Positions 24,222 through 36,400 of a stretch of 64,000 bases of DNA are shown in pieces. The notes beneath the pieces were generated by a model that saw only the letters and a list, made by a program, of their open reading frames with translations, was not told the DNA's origin and searched no databases. Origin of the DNA: Entrophospora sp. SA101. Its lineage: Eukaryota > Glomeromycota > Glomeromycetes > Entrophosporales > Entrophosporaceae. The stretch spans positions 12,003 to 76,002 of the forward strand of contig CAUDNR010004201.1 of assembly GCA_958430865.1 (NCBI GenBank), written 5' to 3'. A program made the position numbers and the translations under genes. The stretch's first letter is position 1; each line of letters opens with the position of its first letter.

Positions 24222-25356
24222 ATGAAATTAACGAAATTTCAATTTCAACAATTTCAACCTGAACTTTCCGTAACTTCGTGGTTTATCAAACCAAGATCCT
24301 TGCTTGTATTTAGAGGATTTGCAACAATTTATTCATGGATAATATTAATTGGACGTTTAATTCAAAGTGGAGATAACTTGCTCTATTTTTTTTGGTATTT
24401 TACACATTGGTCTTTTTTGGGGTTAACAATTTATTTCACTGTAAGATTTTTTATCTATTGTTTTTGAAAAGAATTCAATCATGGAGAAAAAATTTAATAT
24501 ATATATATAATTGTAATATATAAAGATGGCATTTTATCATTCTGCAAGGTATGTAAAAACGCGAACAACAATTTCGTTTGATCAACTTCCCAAATTCGTT
24601 AATTGGATTTTCTGGATACTTTATCATACTATTGTACACTTCCAGTAAGTTTTTTTATAAAAGTAAAATGTTTCCTAAATATTTCAAACAATTGTAATAA
24701 TGATGATAATAATGATAGTGGTATAGTAGTGATTGTGTATTGGTTATTTCTTTCACGTGAATTATTGCGAAAAAATCCTCCACCAGTGGATTGGTGGCTG
24801 ATGACATCAGGCAAGTATGCCATGCTAATTCATGATGAATTTCAAAAGATAGAGTAGATCCTGTTCTTTTTTCTTGATTTTTGGCTAGTTCCAATCTAAA
24901 GTTTGTTTTTTTTTCCCCACTTAGTCCATGGTGGAAACTTCTTTTTTATGATGGTCGAATTGTTTTTAAATAAACAAATAATTATATGGCGATTTGGTTT
25001 TATAACAGTATTTGTACTGTTATTGTATACGTTTGAAGCATGGCTAATTTATGCAGTGTAAGTATTTCACGTAATATGTGAAATCACAAATTAAATTCCA
25101 TGAAAAAAACTCTCAAATTTATTTATATATTTTTTTTTTTTGATTTAATTATTTTAGTAAAAAATTTTGGGTTTATCCTTTTCTTAATTTTAATATTGGA
25201 CCAATAGCTGCCGTATGGTATATCGGACTCTTGGTATTTTTCATTATTGTATATGTAATAATATGTTGGATTCATAGATTTAGAGATTTTCTTGGAAAAA
25301 AATATGGTAGTGGCGACACGAAACAAGATGTTGAAATGCAACAAGCTTCAATTTAA
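24222..25356 (+). CDS. multipass membrane protein, FAR-17a/AIG1 or Rolling-stone-like (left copy)
   Basis: The start at 24222 gives MKLTKFQFQQFQPELSVTSW. Joined exons read RSLLVFRGFATIYSWIILIG, a segment ending YFFWYFTHWSFLGLTIYF, then YVKTRTTISFDQLPKFVNWI, VVIVYWLFLSRELLRKNPPP, HGGNFFFMMVELFLNK, a hydrophobic span FITVFVLLLYTFEAWLIYAV and WYIGLLVFFIIVYVIICWIH, with a polar tail ending DVEMQQASI and TAA at 25354-25356. About six transmembrane helices, with the FTHW phrase in an early helix and the conserved HGGN before a helix, fit the FAR-17a/AIG1 and related Rolling-stone families. Mammalian AIG1 hydrolyses fatty-acid esters of hydroxy fatty acids; that activity here is only an inference. 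Tail-to-tail with the bestrophin gene, 112 bp apart. A perfect second copy appears at 60299-61433. Confidence 0.7.
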
Positions 25357-25468
25357 AATTAGAATTGTCATCATCATATATATAAATATATAGAATATAT
25401 TTATTTTAATTTAATTCACATATTTTTAAAAGTCACATCAAATATAAATATCATAAATGAATAAACTG

Positions 25469-27351
25469 TTAAATAGTTTTTTTGATTTTTGTTGAATTTG
25501 ATGGAAGGAACTTTTGCAAATATTTAATTTCTGCTTCCAAATCCTATATTAATTGTTATTAATAATATTATCATTTTTGAAGATATATATTTTGCAAAAA
25601 ATAATAATGAAATCTCTGAAATAAACTAACCTTGCAATATTCGTCTAATGGTAAATCATTTCTATCATAACCTGTTATTAAAAAAGAATTTAGTTTATTA
25701 ATTTTTTTGTTTTATTCCAAAAACAAATGAATAAAATAAAATAAAACTTACCAAATGGATTTTCAATTTCAGATCCTAATATAAATTTATTTAAATAATA
25801 ATATTTAATATTTAAATTATATTCTTTATAAAGAAAGAAAAGCAAGATAACAAATCCCAACTTACCAATAGCTTCAACGCCAAAGAGAATAAAGGCAATC
25901 GTCATAACAACTGGAATTGTAAGCCAATAAAGTGTTGAAACAAGCGTGAATGGAAGGACCCAAACATAAATGGTTACAGCTTGTTTCCTAATAAAATAAG
26001 AGGGAGCAAGAAAAAAAAACTTTTTAATATTTTAATGATAAATAATAAATAATTCTCTATTATTATTATAATGCTTACAAGTGAATTCTATAAGCAAACG
26101 GGATTGGAGTATTGCCAATTCTTTCTAAGCTACCTAAAATATCAATTAAAGTATTTAAAGAACCAGATATAGCGCCAAATGCGGCTCCAGTAATTTTTGG
26201 GTTGTTTGGATCTTTATTATCAAGAACTTGTTTATCATAATATGCACCCAAATGAAAAACTATTTCCAAAGGTAAACTCATGCTTGCATCCAAGTTACAA
26301 TTATCTTTAAGTTTACCATTGTTGAAATAAATGGAATTTTGACTCCATGAACCTGCCAATGAACGAATTGCTGCTTTTGTATGTGGTAAACCTTGATGAT
26401 GATGATTATCATTATGGACAACGATTGTTGGTGCTTCGCTTGGTGGCAAGTCACGATTATCAGGATGATTTGGATCATCTCTATGATCTTCGCTACCTCC
26501 ACCCCCCAAATCTGTATTCTCTTGTCCCGCATTTCCATCAAATGCTGCCAATTGAAATCCATCAGGAAGGAGATCTTCTAAATCAAACCATTCTGTACCA
26601 AATTCCAATCTCAAATGATGCTTGACTGCCACAGCAAATGCTAATAACATCTTGATAATAGCAATCTTTTCATTATGATCTTGAGGATTTTTGAATTCTC
26701 TAATACCGATCCAAGTAAGACGAGAAACATTACGAATTTGAGTACTAATTAAAATTCAAAGATTCATCATCATCATCATCATTATTATTATAAAATAAAT
26801 TAATTTAAAAAAAAAGTAAATTAAGAAATACCATAGATTACTAAAAAGTTTTCTTCCTTCATAATACCTATCATAAGCATTATTTGTACGAAAAGCTAAT
26901 AAGAGACCAACAACAACAGCAACAGACCCAACTAAAAAACGATTAGATTTTATCCTTTTTAGTAAATTCGAAAAATCAAACAATAAATAGTAATAGTAAT
27001 AGTAATAGTATTAATTGGTAATTAGTATATGATAATAATAATTCTCGTACTTATGCTACTGGGTAACGTGATATTTTTTTTATCAAAAATAATATACAAA
27101 ACAGTTACGATAGTAGAAATAGCTGTTGAAAAGAAAACAATTGGTATAATTGCAACAATAACCTATAGCATTAATAAATAAATAAACAATTAATTAATTA
27201 TCAATTAATAATAATGATGATGGAATACATCACTTACAGATCCTCTCATATGAAAGATATCAGGACGTCCCCATCCTCGATGTTTAGATAATGTTTTTGA
27301 AAGTGATAGATTTTCTTCATAAGGATTTTTTATTTGAGAATTAGCAGACAT
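25469..27351 (-). CDS. bestrophin/UPF0187-type anion channel (left copy)
   Basis: The start at 27351 gives MSANSQIKNPYEENLSLSKT, then HRGWGRPDIFHMRG, a membrane segment VIVAIIPIVFFSTAISTIVT, and after an intron GSVAVVVGLLLAFRTNNAYD with RYYEGRKLFSNL, the hallmark of this family (F-R-x-N-x-A-Y-x-R-x-x-E-G-R). Later QIRNVSRLTWIGIREF, FAVAVKHHLRLEFGTEWFDL, a Gly/Asp/His-rich loop (26400-26530), AIRSLAGSW, YDKQVLDNKDPN, GSLERIGNTPIPFAYRIHL, TIAFILFGVEAIG, NPFGYDRNDLPLDEYC and the tail FLPSNSTKIKKTI; stop TAA at 25469-25471. Members are membrane chloride/anion channels. Differs from the right copy at several residues. Intact by inspection. Confidence 0.88.
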
Positions 27352-28374
27352 CTTTAATTCATAATCTTTTTAAGAAAGAAAAGATTTTGATGGTGATCGG
27401 CTTCATACCATTATTTGTAACATAATGTTTCCACTTTCATTTTTGTAGAACAAACGTTTGGATAAATAAACAAATCATTTTTATCAAAAAAAAAAATTTT
27501 TTTGTCCAAGCTGTTTTTTGCTATTGCAAAAATGTGCGGAGATTATGGGTAAAATAACTTATATGTATGATGTGTATGATGTAAAAGGTGAAAATTTTCT
27601 TGGTTGTTTCAACCTTTTTATTCCTTTTTTATTAATTATTCTACGCTTTTTAGTATGATTATTGTACTACTAGTATATGTATATATACTGTACACCCTGA
27701 TGATCATTTTAATAATCGGAAATGTTACGCCTTATGCAGTTCAACTGGGACTGCATATAAACTTAAAGTCTCGTCGAGTTTGCATTATTAATGAATTTAG
27801 GATGAAAATTTTAAATTAGACAAAAAATTCCGTGAATTTTATGAAAACTTTGAGCTTAGTAAAAACCTTCAAAACTCTGTTGAATCATGTATTACGTCAT
27901 TAAGTAAGTCCACTTAAAATATCTTGAATTATATATGGTTAAAATTTGAGAAAATTTGATCAAGTATAGACAACAAAACGTAAAGCCTTAAAATTTGCAT
28001 TTTGTCAACTTTATTAAGTGCTTTATATGATAAAATTACGGGGTGGTCGGATACTTTTTTAAACCCTTTTCACGAACCAATTTATACCAACACCATATTG
28101 TGGATATATGCAATCTGTTACGTTGAGCACATTTTATTAATGAAATAATATACATTACAATGAAGAAATTTGACCTTTATTATATGTAAAGATTTCGATT
28201 GAAAATTTGCTTTTTTGGACTATTTGCCAAATTTTCCATTAATACCATACCAAACCTTTCGAAGCTTTTGTAATTTAGAGATTTTGATATCAAGTACAAG
28301 TCTACTTAGTAAAGTAAAAACGGTTTTATTTAAGAAAACGTGACTTTTTTAGTAAGGACTCTTTTCATTTGACG
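27352..28374. other. loop side of inverted duplication; promoter region of left bestrophin copy
   Basis: Unique DNA relative to the right arm: similarity ends immediately upstream of the bestrophin ATG. No coding sequence recognised; the open frame at 27604-27819 shows no domain. Confidence 0.5.
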
Positions 28375-29560
28375 TTACACGACTTTGGTGGTCGGATATT
28401 TCTCCTCTTTGTCATACTCATTATTAGCTAATATGTTTTCTTCTTCAAATAAATACTCAGATCTATTTTCATCATTATCATCTAGATCTTGAAAATTAGA
28501 ATGAGATAAATCCATTGTATTTTGAATAATTAAAACATAAGGTTCTGGAAGTCCCTCATTAGCATTTATATCATTATTTTCTTCTTCTAATGAAGATGTT
28601 TCTATATCGCCATCATCCTCATTATCATCTTGAGTTGCCAAAAAAGTATCCAATATTTCATTTTCAGAAATATTTCCTTCTGCTATTTTCAATTCTCCTT
28701 GCAATTTGAGAGATAATAATTATGAAATTTTTGCTAATGGTTCAGTACTTAAATTGCACCTTTTTTTTCATATAACCATCCAAACTTGACCAAATCCTTT
28801 CACAAGAAGCTTGCACATGGTGTAATAGCAAACAATTTTTTAGCAAATTGTTGAATATAATTAATAAATAAAATTTAATTTAATAAACAAAATAAATAAA
28901 ATTTATAATAAATAATTAATTGCTAGACATTCAAAAGTTAAGTGATGTTCCATCATAGTAGGAGAACCCTTATTTCAATGCTTTCCACAACTTTTACAAT
29001 CAGCAAAATAGTGACCGGAAGAAATTTTTATTCCTTTATTAAGTAAATGGCAATCATTATTTTCTTCTTCTAATGAAGATGTTTCTATATCGCCATCATC
29101 CTCATTATCATCTTGAGTTGCCAAAAAAGTATCCAATATTTCATTTTCAGAAATATTTCCTTCTGCTATTTTCAATTCTCCTTGCAATTTGAGAGATAAT
29201 AATTATGAAATTTTTGCTAATGGTTCAGTACTTAAATTGCACCTTTTTTTTCATATAACCATCCAAACTTGACCAAATCCTTTCACAAGAAGCTTGCACA
29301 TGGTGTAATAGCAAACAATTTTTTAGCAAATTGTTGAATATAATTAATAAATAAAATTTAATTTAATAAACAAAATAAATAAAATTTATAATAAATAATT
29401 AATTGCTAGACATTCAAAAGTTAAGTGATGTTCCATCATAGTAGGAGAACCCTTATTTCAATGCTTTCCACAACTTTTACAATCAGCAAAATAGTGACCG
29501 GAAGAAATTTTTATTCCTTTATTAAGTAAATGGCATGTGGGTGTCCACCTTTTTTATTTG
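28375..29560 (-). pseudogene. hAT transposase remnants in tandem (BED finger plus dimerisation domain)
   Basis: The minus strand shows pieces of a hAT-family transposase: a BED-like zinc finger (FADCKSCGKH...MEHHLTFEC at about 28930-29010), joined without the catalytic middle to a dimerisation-domain fragment (AKKLFAITPCAS..CERIWSSL, about 28740-28860, frameshifted) and an acidic tail (MQGELKIAEGNISENEILDT...). The unit is present twice because of a 483-bp direct duplication; the last part (28375-28570) belongs to the first tail only. Clearly non-functional as a transposase. Confidence 0.75.
28570..29535. repeat. 483-bp direct tandem duplication
   Basis: 28570-29052 and 29053-29535 are the same sequence at every position I compared, including the A/T-rich spacers and the start codon at 28704/29187. 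Such identity suggests a very recent event or an assembly duplication. Confidence 0.95.
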
Positions 29561-30037
29561 TGTATCTATTTCATTATTAATAGGTATTAGAGAAAGTGAT
29601 GAAGGTGAAGATGAAAAAAAAATGTGTGAAAAAGAGTGTGAAAAAGATAGAGGAGGCCAAGGAGAAGTTTGTTGAATATTAGATTCAACGTTTGTGAAAA
29701 TATGATTTTAAAAAAAAATATAATAATGTGGGAAGATAATAATTTTCTGCAATCAGTCCATCACAGAAATGACAATTAGGAATTCAAGCCCAAACATTGT
29801 TCAGATAGACAAAAGAAAAAAGGAATTTTTTTACTAAACGTTGGCATGAAATTTAAATTGGCTAATCAGAATTTTATATCCAAAAATTTTTAGATATATA
29901 TACAGTTTATAATAATAAATCCATTTTCACGCACAACATAAATAAAATCACTGCTGATGAATATGGTAAAAAATTCTAGCCAGCTAACACTTGATCAAAT
30001 GAATTATTTATTCTTATTGAAAAAATTCAATTAAAAC
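29561..30037. other. no gene recognised
   Basis: A/T-rich sequence between two hAT remnants. Nothing supported. Confidence 0.5.
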
Positions 30038-30653
30038 TAGGGATGAGAAATTGCATGAAAATTTCAAACTTCATGCGCACAATGCGCACTGCATCTGCTG
30101 ATCTTTTTTATTTTTTAAAAAAAATATTATTATTATTAAAAAAAAACAGATTTTAATCACTAATATTAGTCACCGATTCGGATGTATATACATCAATATC
30201 ATCATTTTCACTTCACTAACATCATCTTCATTTTCATCATCTTCCTGTTCCTCATTATCATTACCAGTATCATTAGTGTTTCCATTGACATTATCTTTTA
30301 ATTTATTTTGATTTTTTGGATTTTGTAATTATTTAAAATAAATAAACACTAATTTGAAAACCATACCGATGTTAGTCTATTTCTTTTTTTATGGAGAATG
30401 CAGACCAATTTCTTTCAGGTGCTGCTGAAGATGTAGGATTGAAAGAATTTGTACAGCAAGATTAGTCAGTTCAGGGGCAACTAATGAAAAATTCCCTTTC
30501 CACCATGTTACCAAATCTGCTTCATCTATAGTTGACCATGCTAAAGAATTGTCAAAAAATTTAAAATTTTTTTTGCGTTACATTTATTACTATATACAAA
30601 AAAATTACATGCGCATGATTTCAAAAATTACGTGCGCATTGGAACATCTCTAA
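30038..30653 (-). mobile_element. internally deleted hAT element (616 bp)
   Basis: Termini tagggatg (left) and tagagatg (right, reverse complement) have subterminal atgcgca motifs at both ends. Inside, the minus strand at about 30370-30560 encodes the hAT dimerisation region TWWKGNFSLVAPELTNLAVQ ILS (written with a break), followed by a frameshifted AAPERNWSAFS-type block. An acidic stretch (NDTGNDNEEQEDDENEDD) lies at 30200-30290. No matching 8-bp target duplication is preserved. Confidence 0.7.
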
Positions 30654-30754
30654 TAAATCATAATAAAAAATTAATTAATATAAAAATTAAAAAAATTAAC
30701 CAATTTATTGATCAAAAAGTTTATAATTTTCTCTCAAAAACAGTATATTATGAA

Positions 30755-31075
30755 AATTACTTTGGTTGAATCCATTTCTTTTTTTTTGTGAAGATGTTAC
30801 CAGCTGAGGAAAACAACCTCTCAGATGGGACTGAGGTTGCTGGTATAGCTGAATAAACCCTAGCTTGAACTGCTAGATTTGATAGAACTACTTTTTTCTG
30901 ATTCCACCAAAGGAGTGGATTTCTTCTAATGGTACCTTTTGCAATGTCAAGTAAAATTCAACTTCAGAATTTATATTTTTGGAAATGTTAGTATCATCTA
31001 ATATTACTTGCCTTAGTTCTGTCTGCGTTTCAAGCACAAAATTTTGAGAATCAATCATAAATCCTGTCGCTCCTA
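30755..31075 (-). pseudogene. hAT (zf-BED type) dimerisation-domain remnant
   Basis: The minus strand reads LDDTNISKNINSEVEFYLTL, then, with frame changes, NLAVQARVYSAIPATSVPSE and RLFSSAGNIFTKKR, the classic C-terminal dimerisation block of hAT transposases. The N-terminal and catalytic parts are missing. Confidence 0.75.
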
Positions 31076-31589
31076 GCGCAAAGAATGATAATAAAAATTT
31101 ATTTAATAAAATTATTGATTGTTTAATATTGAAAAAGAATCATCTTCGAAAAATAATGATAAAGCTGATTTTAAGGAACCAGAATTCTCTTCTATATCAT
31201 TTAAATTACACTGATTATTATACGAATGAATGAATATTTTTTATTATTTTTGAGAATATAATTTGATTGGCTCAAGCCTGCTAAGCCGTTTAAAAATTTC
31301 TTAGCCGGCTGAGCCGTGTAAGCCGGCTAACATCACTATTAGTGGGCCGAAGTTGCCGAAATTAATTGGCCAAAACTTTGACGAAACTAATTTTAATGGC
31401 TGAAATTGGGAGTTTTTTAAAACAAAAGTCGATTGATTTAGATTCTTATTGTATGTATTGGACGAAACTGCCCTTTTTTCAAAAACAGTTTCGGCTACCA
31501 TCACTAAATAATATCCTTTATCAATTAAAAATTTAAAATATACACAATCTTGATTTAGCAGATAGTTTGGGCGATTAAGAAATTATTTC

Positions 31590-31779
31590 CCAAAAATTCG
31601 TTATGATTATATTCAAACCTTGTCATAGCGGACTATAATAATAATTAATATTAAATTCTTATCATAACGGATTTTTAAAATTTTTGCTTCACATATAAAA
31701 CATATCAAAATTTTCTTATTGTTATGTGTCCCATCTATCTGTTGTGACTATATCAAGACATCCGTTATATTGAGAGGAA

Positions 31780-31818
<39 letters not shown>

Positions 31819-31890
31819 ATCTCAATCTGCTAATATCCATTAAATCGAGGTACACTACATTGTAATTCACTGTATTTAATATGACATTAA
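31590..31890. mobile_element. possible degraded pogo/Tc1-like repeat
   Basis: Repeated phrases such as tcataacgga and ccgttatattgagagg, and a right end that reads tacagtgaattac in reverse complement, resemble pogo-like MITEs. Boundaries uncertain; an (ATT)n microsatellite of about 12 units sits at 31782-31817. Confidence 0.4.
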
Positions 31891-31914
31891 GAAAAATTTA
31901 GGAATCCAGTTTGA

Positions 31915-32005
31915 TTCGAATTGATTCGAATCGAGTCACGAATCGAGTCACGAATCGAATCAAATCAAATCATTCTAAAATTCGATTCGATTCGATTTGT
32001 TCGGA
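31915..32005. repeat. GATTCGAATC word array
   Basis: Roughly ten overlapping gattcga / tcgaatc words in both orientations within 90 bp, forming multiple small palindromes. Confidence 0.8.
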
Positions 32006-32730
32006 GCCTTAAATATATTTAAAATAACGAGAAAAAAATTCCTATAATAGATTCACAATAGTGTTACTATTCTATTACTATTGCACAATAATTATATAAT
32101 AATAAAAGAATTAATTTAATTTAATACATTTCCTATTTTTCTTTTTCACCGAGAAACATGGCTAGTCTGACTTCAAAATGAGCAACCACCACCATTAAAA
32201 AACAAAAACTTGGAAAATTTAAACACTAATATTAATAAGTTTGCCAGTTTAGGAGTTTTGTCCACAGTTTAGGATTTTGCCTAAATGCCTAAACTATGGG
32301 TTAGTTTCAGCCATCTACTATGTTCATGAGGAATTTGAGCCCTAGAATCATTGCTAAATTTAGACTAGTTTTCGAGTACCATTATTAAATTTAGACTAAT
32401 ACTCGACCATCAGTAAGAAAAATAATTTGGATCTGGGGCACTTTACCGACAAGCATTGTGTTAACAATTTGCCAAGGACTGTGTGAAGTCCTGGATAACT
32501 CTATGTAGAAGCTAAAAGTTTGGTTTTTTACAGACAAGTTAAATCAACTGTTGATCGAGTACTGACCTTGCCCCACAAATCATTAACTAATAACACAACT
32601 TATTATCCTTAATTTGCATCAAAGACCAGTTCATAAAAATACAATATAGATACATGTGTAATTTTTTTTTTGTCTGACGAAAATTGATAAAAATTGCATA
32701 TTCTGACTTCATGTTATTTTATTAAATTTA

Positions 32731-32878
32731 GAGAATTGTTATTCGCACCCCTCCCGTGACTAAGTGTAGTAAGCGACCAATGAATGGCTTTGAAATGTGA
32801 TGATTTTATTGGTTCATCTTTGTCATAGTCACGGGAGGGGTGCGAATAACAAAAATGGGGGTGAGAATAACAATCCCC
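32731..32878. mobile_element. 148-bp MITE with TIRs, flanked by TAAATTTA
   Basis: Left gagaattgttattcgcaccc, right in reverse complement ggggattgttattctcaccc; an inner arm cgcacccctcccgtgacta is repeated inverted as well. TAAATTTA lies directly on both sides (32723-32730, 32879-32886); because it is itself a palindrome it may be a target duplication or part of the terminus. Confidence 0.8.
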
Positions 32879-33209
32879 TAAATTTATTTATAATTGATTC
32901 ATTATAATTGTGATGAATTTATTTCTAATTTTTAGATAAATAAAATATTAATCTTTTCTCTCGCATTTGAATACTTTTAAACATAATTTCTTGAATTTTT
33001 ATAAAAAAAGAATAATGATTTTGAATGTTAAACTCACACCCTTATTATATAAAAAAATTTGAAAAGCCCAAATTGCCACAGTTTGGGCTAGAAACCTTAC
33101 TTGATTGTCGGTAAAATGTCCGGGTCCCAAATAATTTTTTTATCCAAAATCACGTGAAATCGCAATTTTTTGAAATTTGATCACATGGCGCAGTAGTAAG
33201 GGTCTTTAG

Positions 33210-33361
33210 TAGAGATGTGCCATTCATAGTAACCGTGATTTTTTTTCGCGCATAGTGCGCATAGTGCGTATAGTGTGTATATATTATAGGGAGGGAAATA
33301 TCATAAATGCGCATATAATAATAAGAAAGTAAATGGCATATTTATCCGCGGCACATCTCTA
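33210..33361. mobile_element. 152-bp hAT MITE with perfect 8-bp target-site duplication
   Basis: The termini are tagagatgtgcc and its reverse complement. GTCTTTAG flanks both sides (33202-33209 and 33362-33369), the 8-bp duplication expected of hAT transposition. The ends match those of the 616-bp hAT derivative at 30038-30653, with shared subterminal atgcgca words. Confidence 0.92.
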
Positions 33362-33420
33362 GTCTTTAGACCAAGCCAACCATATTAGCCTAGAGTATTA
33401 CTCGTAATACAATTTAATAT

Positions 33421-36400
33421 TAATATTATTCAATTATCCGTTTTATTTGTTTTATTTGTTTTATTGGACTAAACTTTCAATGTAACTCGAGTACTCAAAA
33501 TTCATAATGATTAAAACAAATAATTTGAATAAACCTTATTTGAATAGAAACCCTAGCTGAAACTATAGCTAAATCATGAAAACGATATCGAAACTATAAT
33601 TTCTGCATTTCGGTACTATCTATGTAGGACTTTTATCTTTCGGCATCAGGTTAAACAGGTTCTGGCAGGAAACCTTGGATCAGATGAGTTAGGAAAAACG
33701 TGACATCTCCTATTCGAAAACGTAATAAAAACTCACGCAGTAAAACAAATTATTATTCTAGTCCAAAGTGGTGATCAACAGACTGTAAAATTTTTTGTCT
33801 GTGTATAAAAAAATGATGTAAATTACTTAATTGACGAAAGAGTGAAAGATTATGATTCAATCATTATTAATCAATAACAATAGTAATAAATAATTTTATT
33901 ATTATTATTTAATAATCAAAAAATCATTAAATGTAAAATTTTTATTTGATAAAAATTTTATTACTAAATATGGATTATCATTTTAATAAAAATATTTATT
34001 ACTGCGAATATCATTTTAATATACTGTAGTTATTGCATTAATATTGTTCTTTGCTGATTCGAATTATTAATTTGAATTAATAATGATTTTAATAAATATT
34101 ACGCGTTGATAGCACAGTCACCTCTTTTATATTTATATCCCATTAAAGATTTGTGAAACTATCAATTATTTTTACAATCATTTCAAGATACAAGCGTGGA
34201 ATTTTTGGTAAATTAAAAGTTTTCTACCAGTGATAGAAAACGTTTTACAATTTTATTTTCAAAAAAAAATTTTTTTTTAACATCGAGAAACAACAACAAT
34301 AACAATTACAGTACTCCATATATGGATGGCTGAACGAATACCACTGGCTCCTACTATCCAAACAATATCTTTAATGTTTTGCAAAGTTTGTTGTGCTTCA
34401 AACAAAAAATCATTTTAACCAAAGCTTTATATCGTATAAATGCAGAAAGGATATACGGACTCAAACAAAAAAAGATGGCTGGCTACAATATTTTTAGAAG
34501 TCAAAAGCAAGAAAATCACAATCATCTTTACAACAATCACTACAATAATTACCAGAAAAAATCACATCGTTAGAAGAAAAATAGCCGAATTTATGTGAAA
34601 TGATCATCACCGAAATGTGTAATGTTGTCATCTTGATAATAATAGTAATAGTAATGGTAGATCTGCAGTTGAAATATTTAATCAAGAAAATAAATCAAAT
34701 AACACGGTTATTTTATGTTCATACTTTGGGGAATCCGAATGTTCCCGAAATATTCGGTAAATGCAGAAACAATTTGAACAACAAAAGAAATTGTGTAATA
34801 TAAATTGAATTAATAATTAATTGCATATTTGACAAAAACAATTCCTTGTTATACTGTTAGTTATTCCTGAAGTAAAAGAGAAGATCCATTAGAATTTTAT
34901 GTTGACGAATCTAATGCAAAAGTAATTACAATTAATGGAAAATATAGGAAATAAAATAAAAAGGTTGAAATAGAGCAATGTAAGTTTCTTAACATTGTTT
35001 GAATTTATCACTAGTTGAAAGTGACTTGATTTATGCATGATATTAAACCAATTAACGATTATTTTTTTAAAAAGTAATATTGATCCGATTGTATTATTGA
35101 CAGGATTGTTAGACAAAAAGGAAATTAAATTAATAATTTTTTTTGATTATCAGTGGGTAAATTTGTTTTGTTTGTTTTGGTTTTATATATTTGGGCTAAA
35201 AAATTTTTCTTTGTTTTTATTTTATTTGGATTAAATATATTAAATTATATTTAAAATATTTTATATAATATTTATTCAACAAATTTTTTTTAATAATGGC
35301 TTGTTTTTATTTTCATTTGTAAAAAATTTTTTTAAGTTTCAAAACGTATTATTATTATTTCAGGTTTCTTCTAAAACTTGATCAAAAAGAACGAATCAAT
35401 CATATGGTGAATGAAATTTTATTTAGAATGATGATCAACCTCCAGCATATTTATTTATTACACATTTTGACCTGTTTCCCGATCAGGTGAAGCTAATTCC
35501 CACCGTTCTATCTCCATAAAGTCATTTTTCAATCCTAAATTGTAAACAAGGCTCGTCATATTTGATGAATTGAATAGTATTGGTGAACTTGGGGAGTTCC
35601 TGCATTTCATATTAATATTTGCATATATATTTGTCCTTTATTGGGAATGTTCCCAAACTGTAAATAATGGTTGTAACCGGTTTTTAACTATGTATTGCCA
35701 TCACAAAACAGCGAATTATCATTCACGCCATGCATAATCTCAAAATCTTAATATTAAGTTACATATTGATCTAAATTTTTGTGTAATTATTATTATTAAT
35801 TAATGCACAGGTAAACTTGATAAAGTTAATAGAAAGGGGTGAGTAACTGCAAAGTCACGATTTGAGAAAACAGAAAAAAAGATCGGCATTTCTATTATGG
35901 AAGAATCTCGAAATTTTATCAAGTGGATAAACTAAATTATAACTCGAAATCATAATATGATATATTTTCTAAGCTGAAATTAATCCTGTGGTGAATTTCA
36001 TGTAGAAGTTGCGGTGTTAACTCAAAATCATGATTTTGGTAGTTATTGTCCACGTTCTATATATGCAAATTACCGACTTATTGAGTTTACACCTATATAT
36101 GTTCAAAGCCTTTGCCAAGGAACTATAGATTAAAAAATTAAGGTGGTGATAATCATTTTAAATTATTATATAGTATAAAAAAATTTAATCGTTTATCATG
36201 TGTCTTAATCAAATAGGTATGATATAATTTCAATTATTTAACAGAAAAAAAAAGAATTTACTACAATAATAATATAATTTTACCTGAATGATTAGTGGCA
36301 CAAGAAATGACAATTCATTTTACACGTTTACACGAGCTTTAAGAAAGAAATTCGTCAAGAAAAATTCATTAATGTATGATTTTTTTTCGCTATATCCAAA

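Larger units (their letters stand above)
21655..27351 (+). repeat. left arm of large inverted duplication (>5.69 kb)
   Basis: Mirrors 58311-64000. Positions x (left) and y (right) satisfy x+y = 85655 from 21655 to about 25595 with no net indel, and 85661-85662 near the inner end. The arm carries a decayed gene, a 254-bp MITE, the FAR-17a/AIG1-like gene and the bestrophin gene. The outer limit is not known because the right arm runs off the window. Confidence 0.97.
31076..32100. other. repeat-rich, no gene
   Basis: Contains GCCGGCT-type repeats (31270-31335), a pogo-like remnant (about 31590-31890) with a long (ATT)n microsatellite, and an array of GATTCGAATC-type words (31915-32005). No gene recognised. 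Confidence 0.55.
32150..33420. repeat. composite dispersed repeat with two nested MITEs
   Basis: Words such as ctagaatcattgctaaattt, gcaattttttgaaattt and ggcgcagtagtaagggtctt recur in diverged or deleted form at about 38290-38450 and, in reverse complement, at 47300-47375. This copy is interrupted by MITEs at 32731-32878 and 33210-33361. No protein is evident. Confidence 0.6.

Noticed and set aside
24629..24894. Minus-strand frames antisense to the FAR-17a-like gene (and mirrors at 60761-61026)
   Set aside because: Shadows of the membrane-protein exons.
26347..26625. 92-codon open frame antisense to bestrophin (and its mirror at 59036-59314)
   Set aside because: Lies entirely opposite a conserved bestrophin exon; composition is that of the complement.
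26756..26983. Frame adding FSNLLKRIKSNRFL before the bestrophin exon
   Set aside because: Expected protein alignment and a ...ttttttag acceptor place this in an intron; the mirror copy has an indel here that would break the frame.
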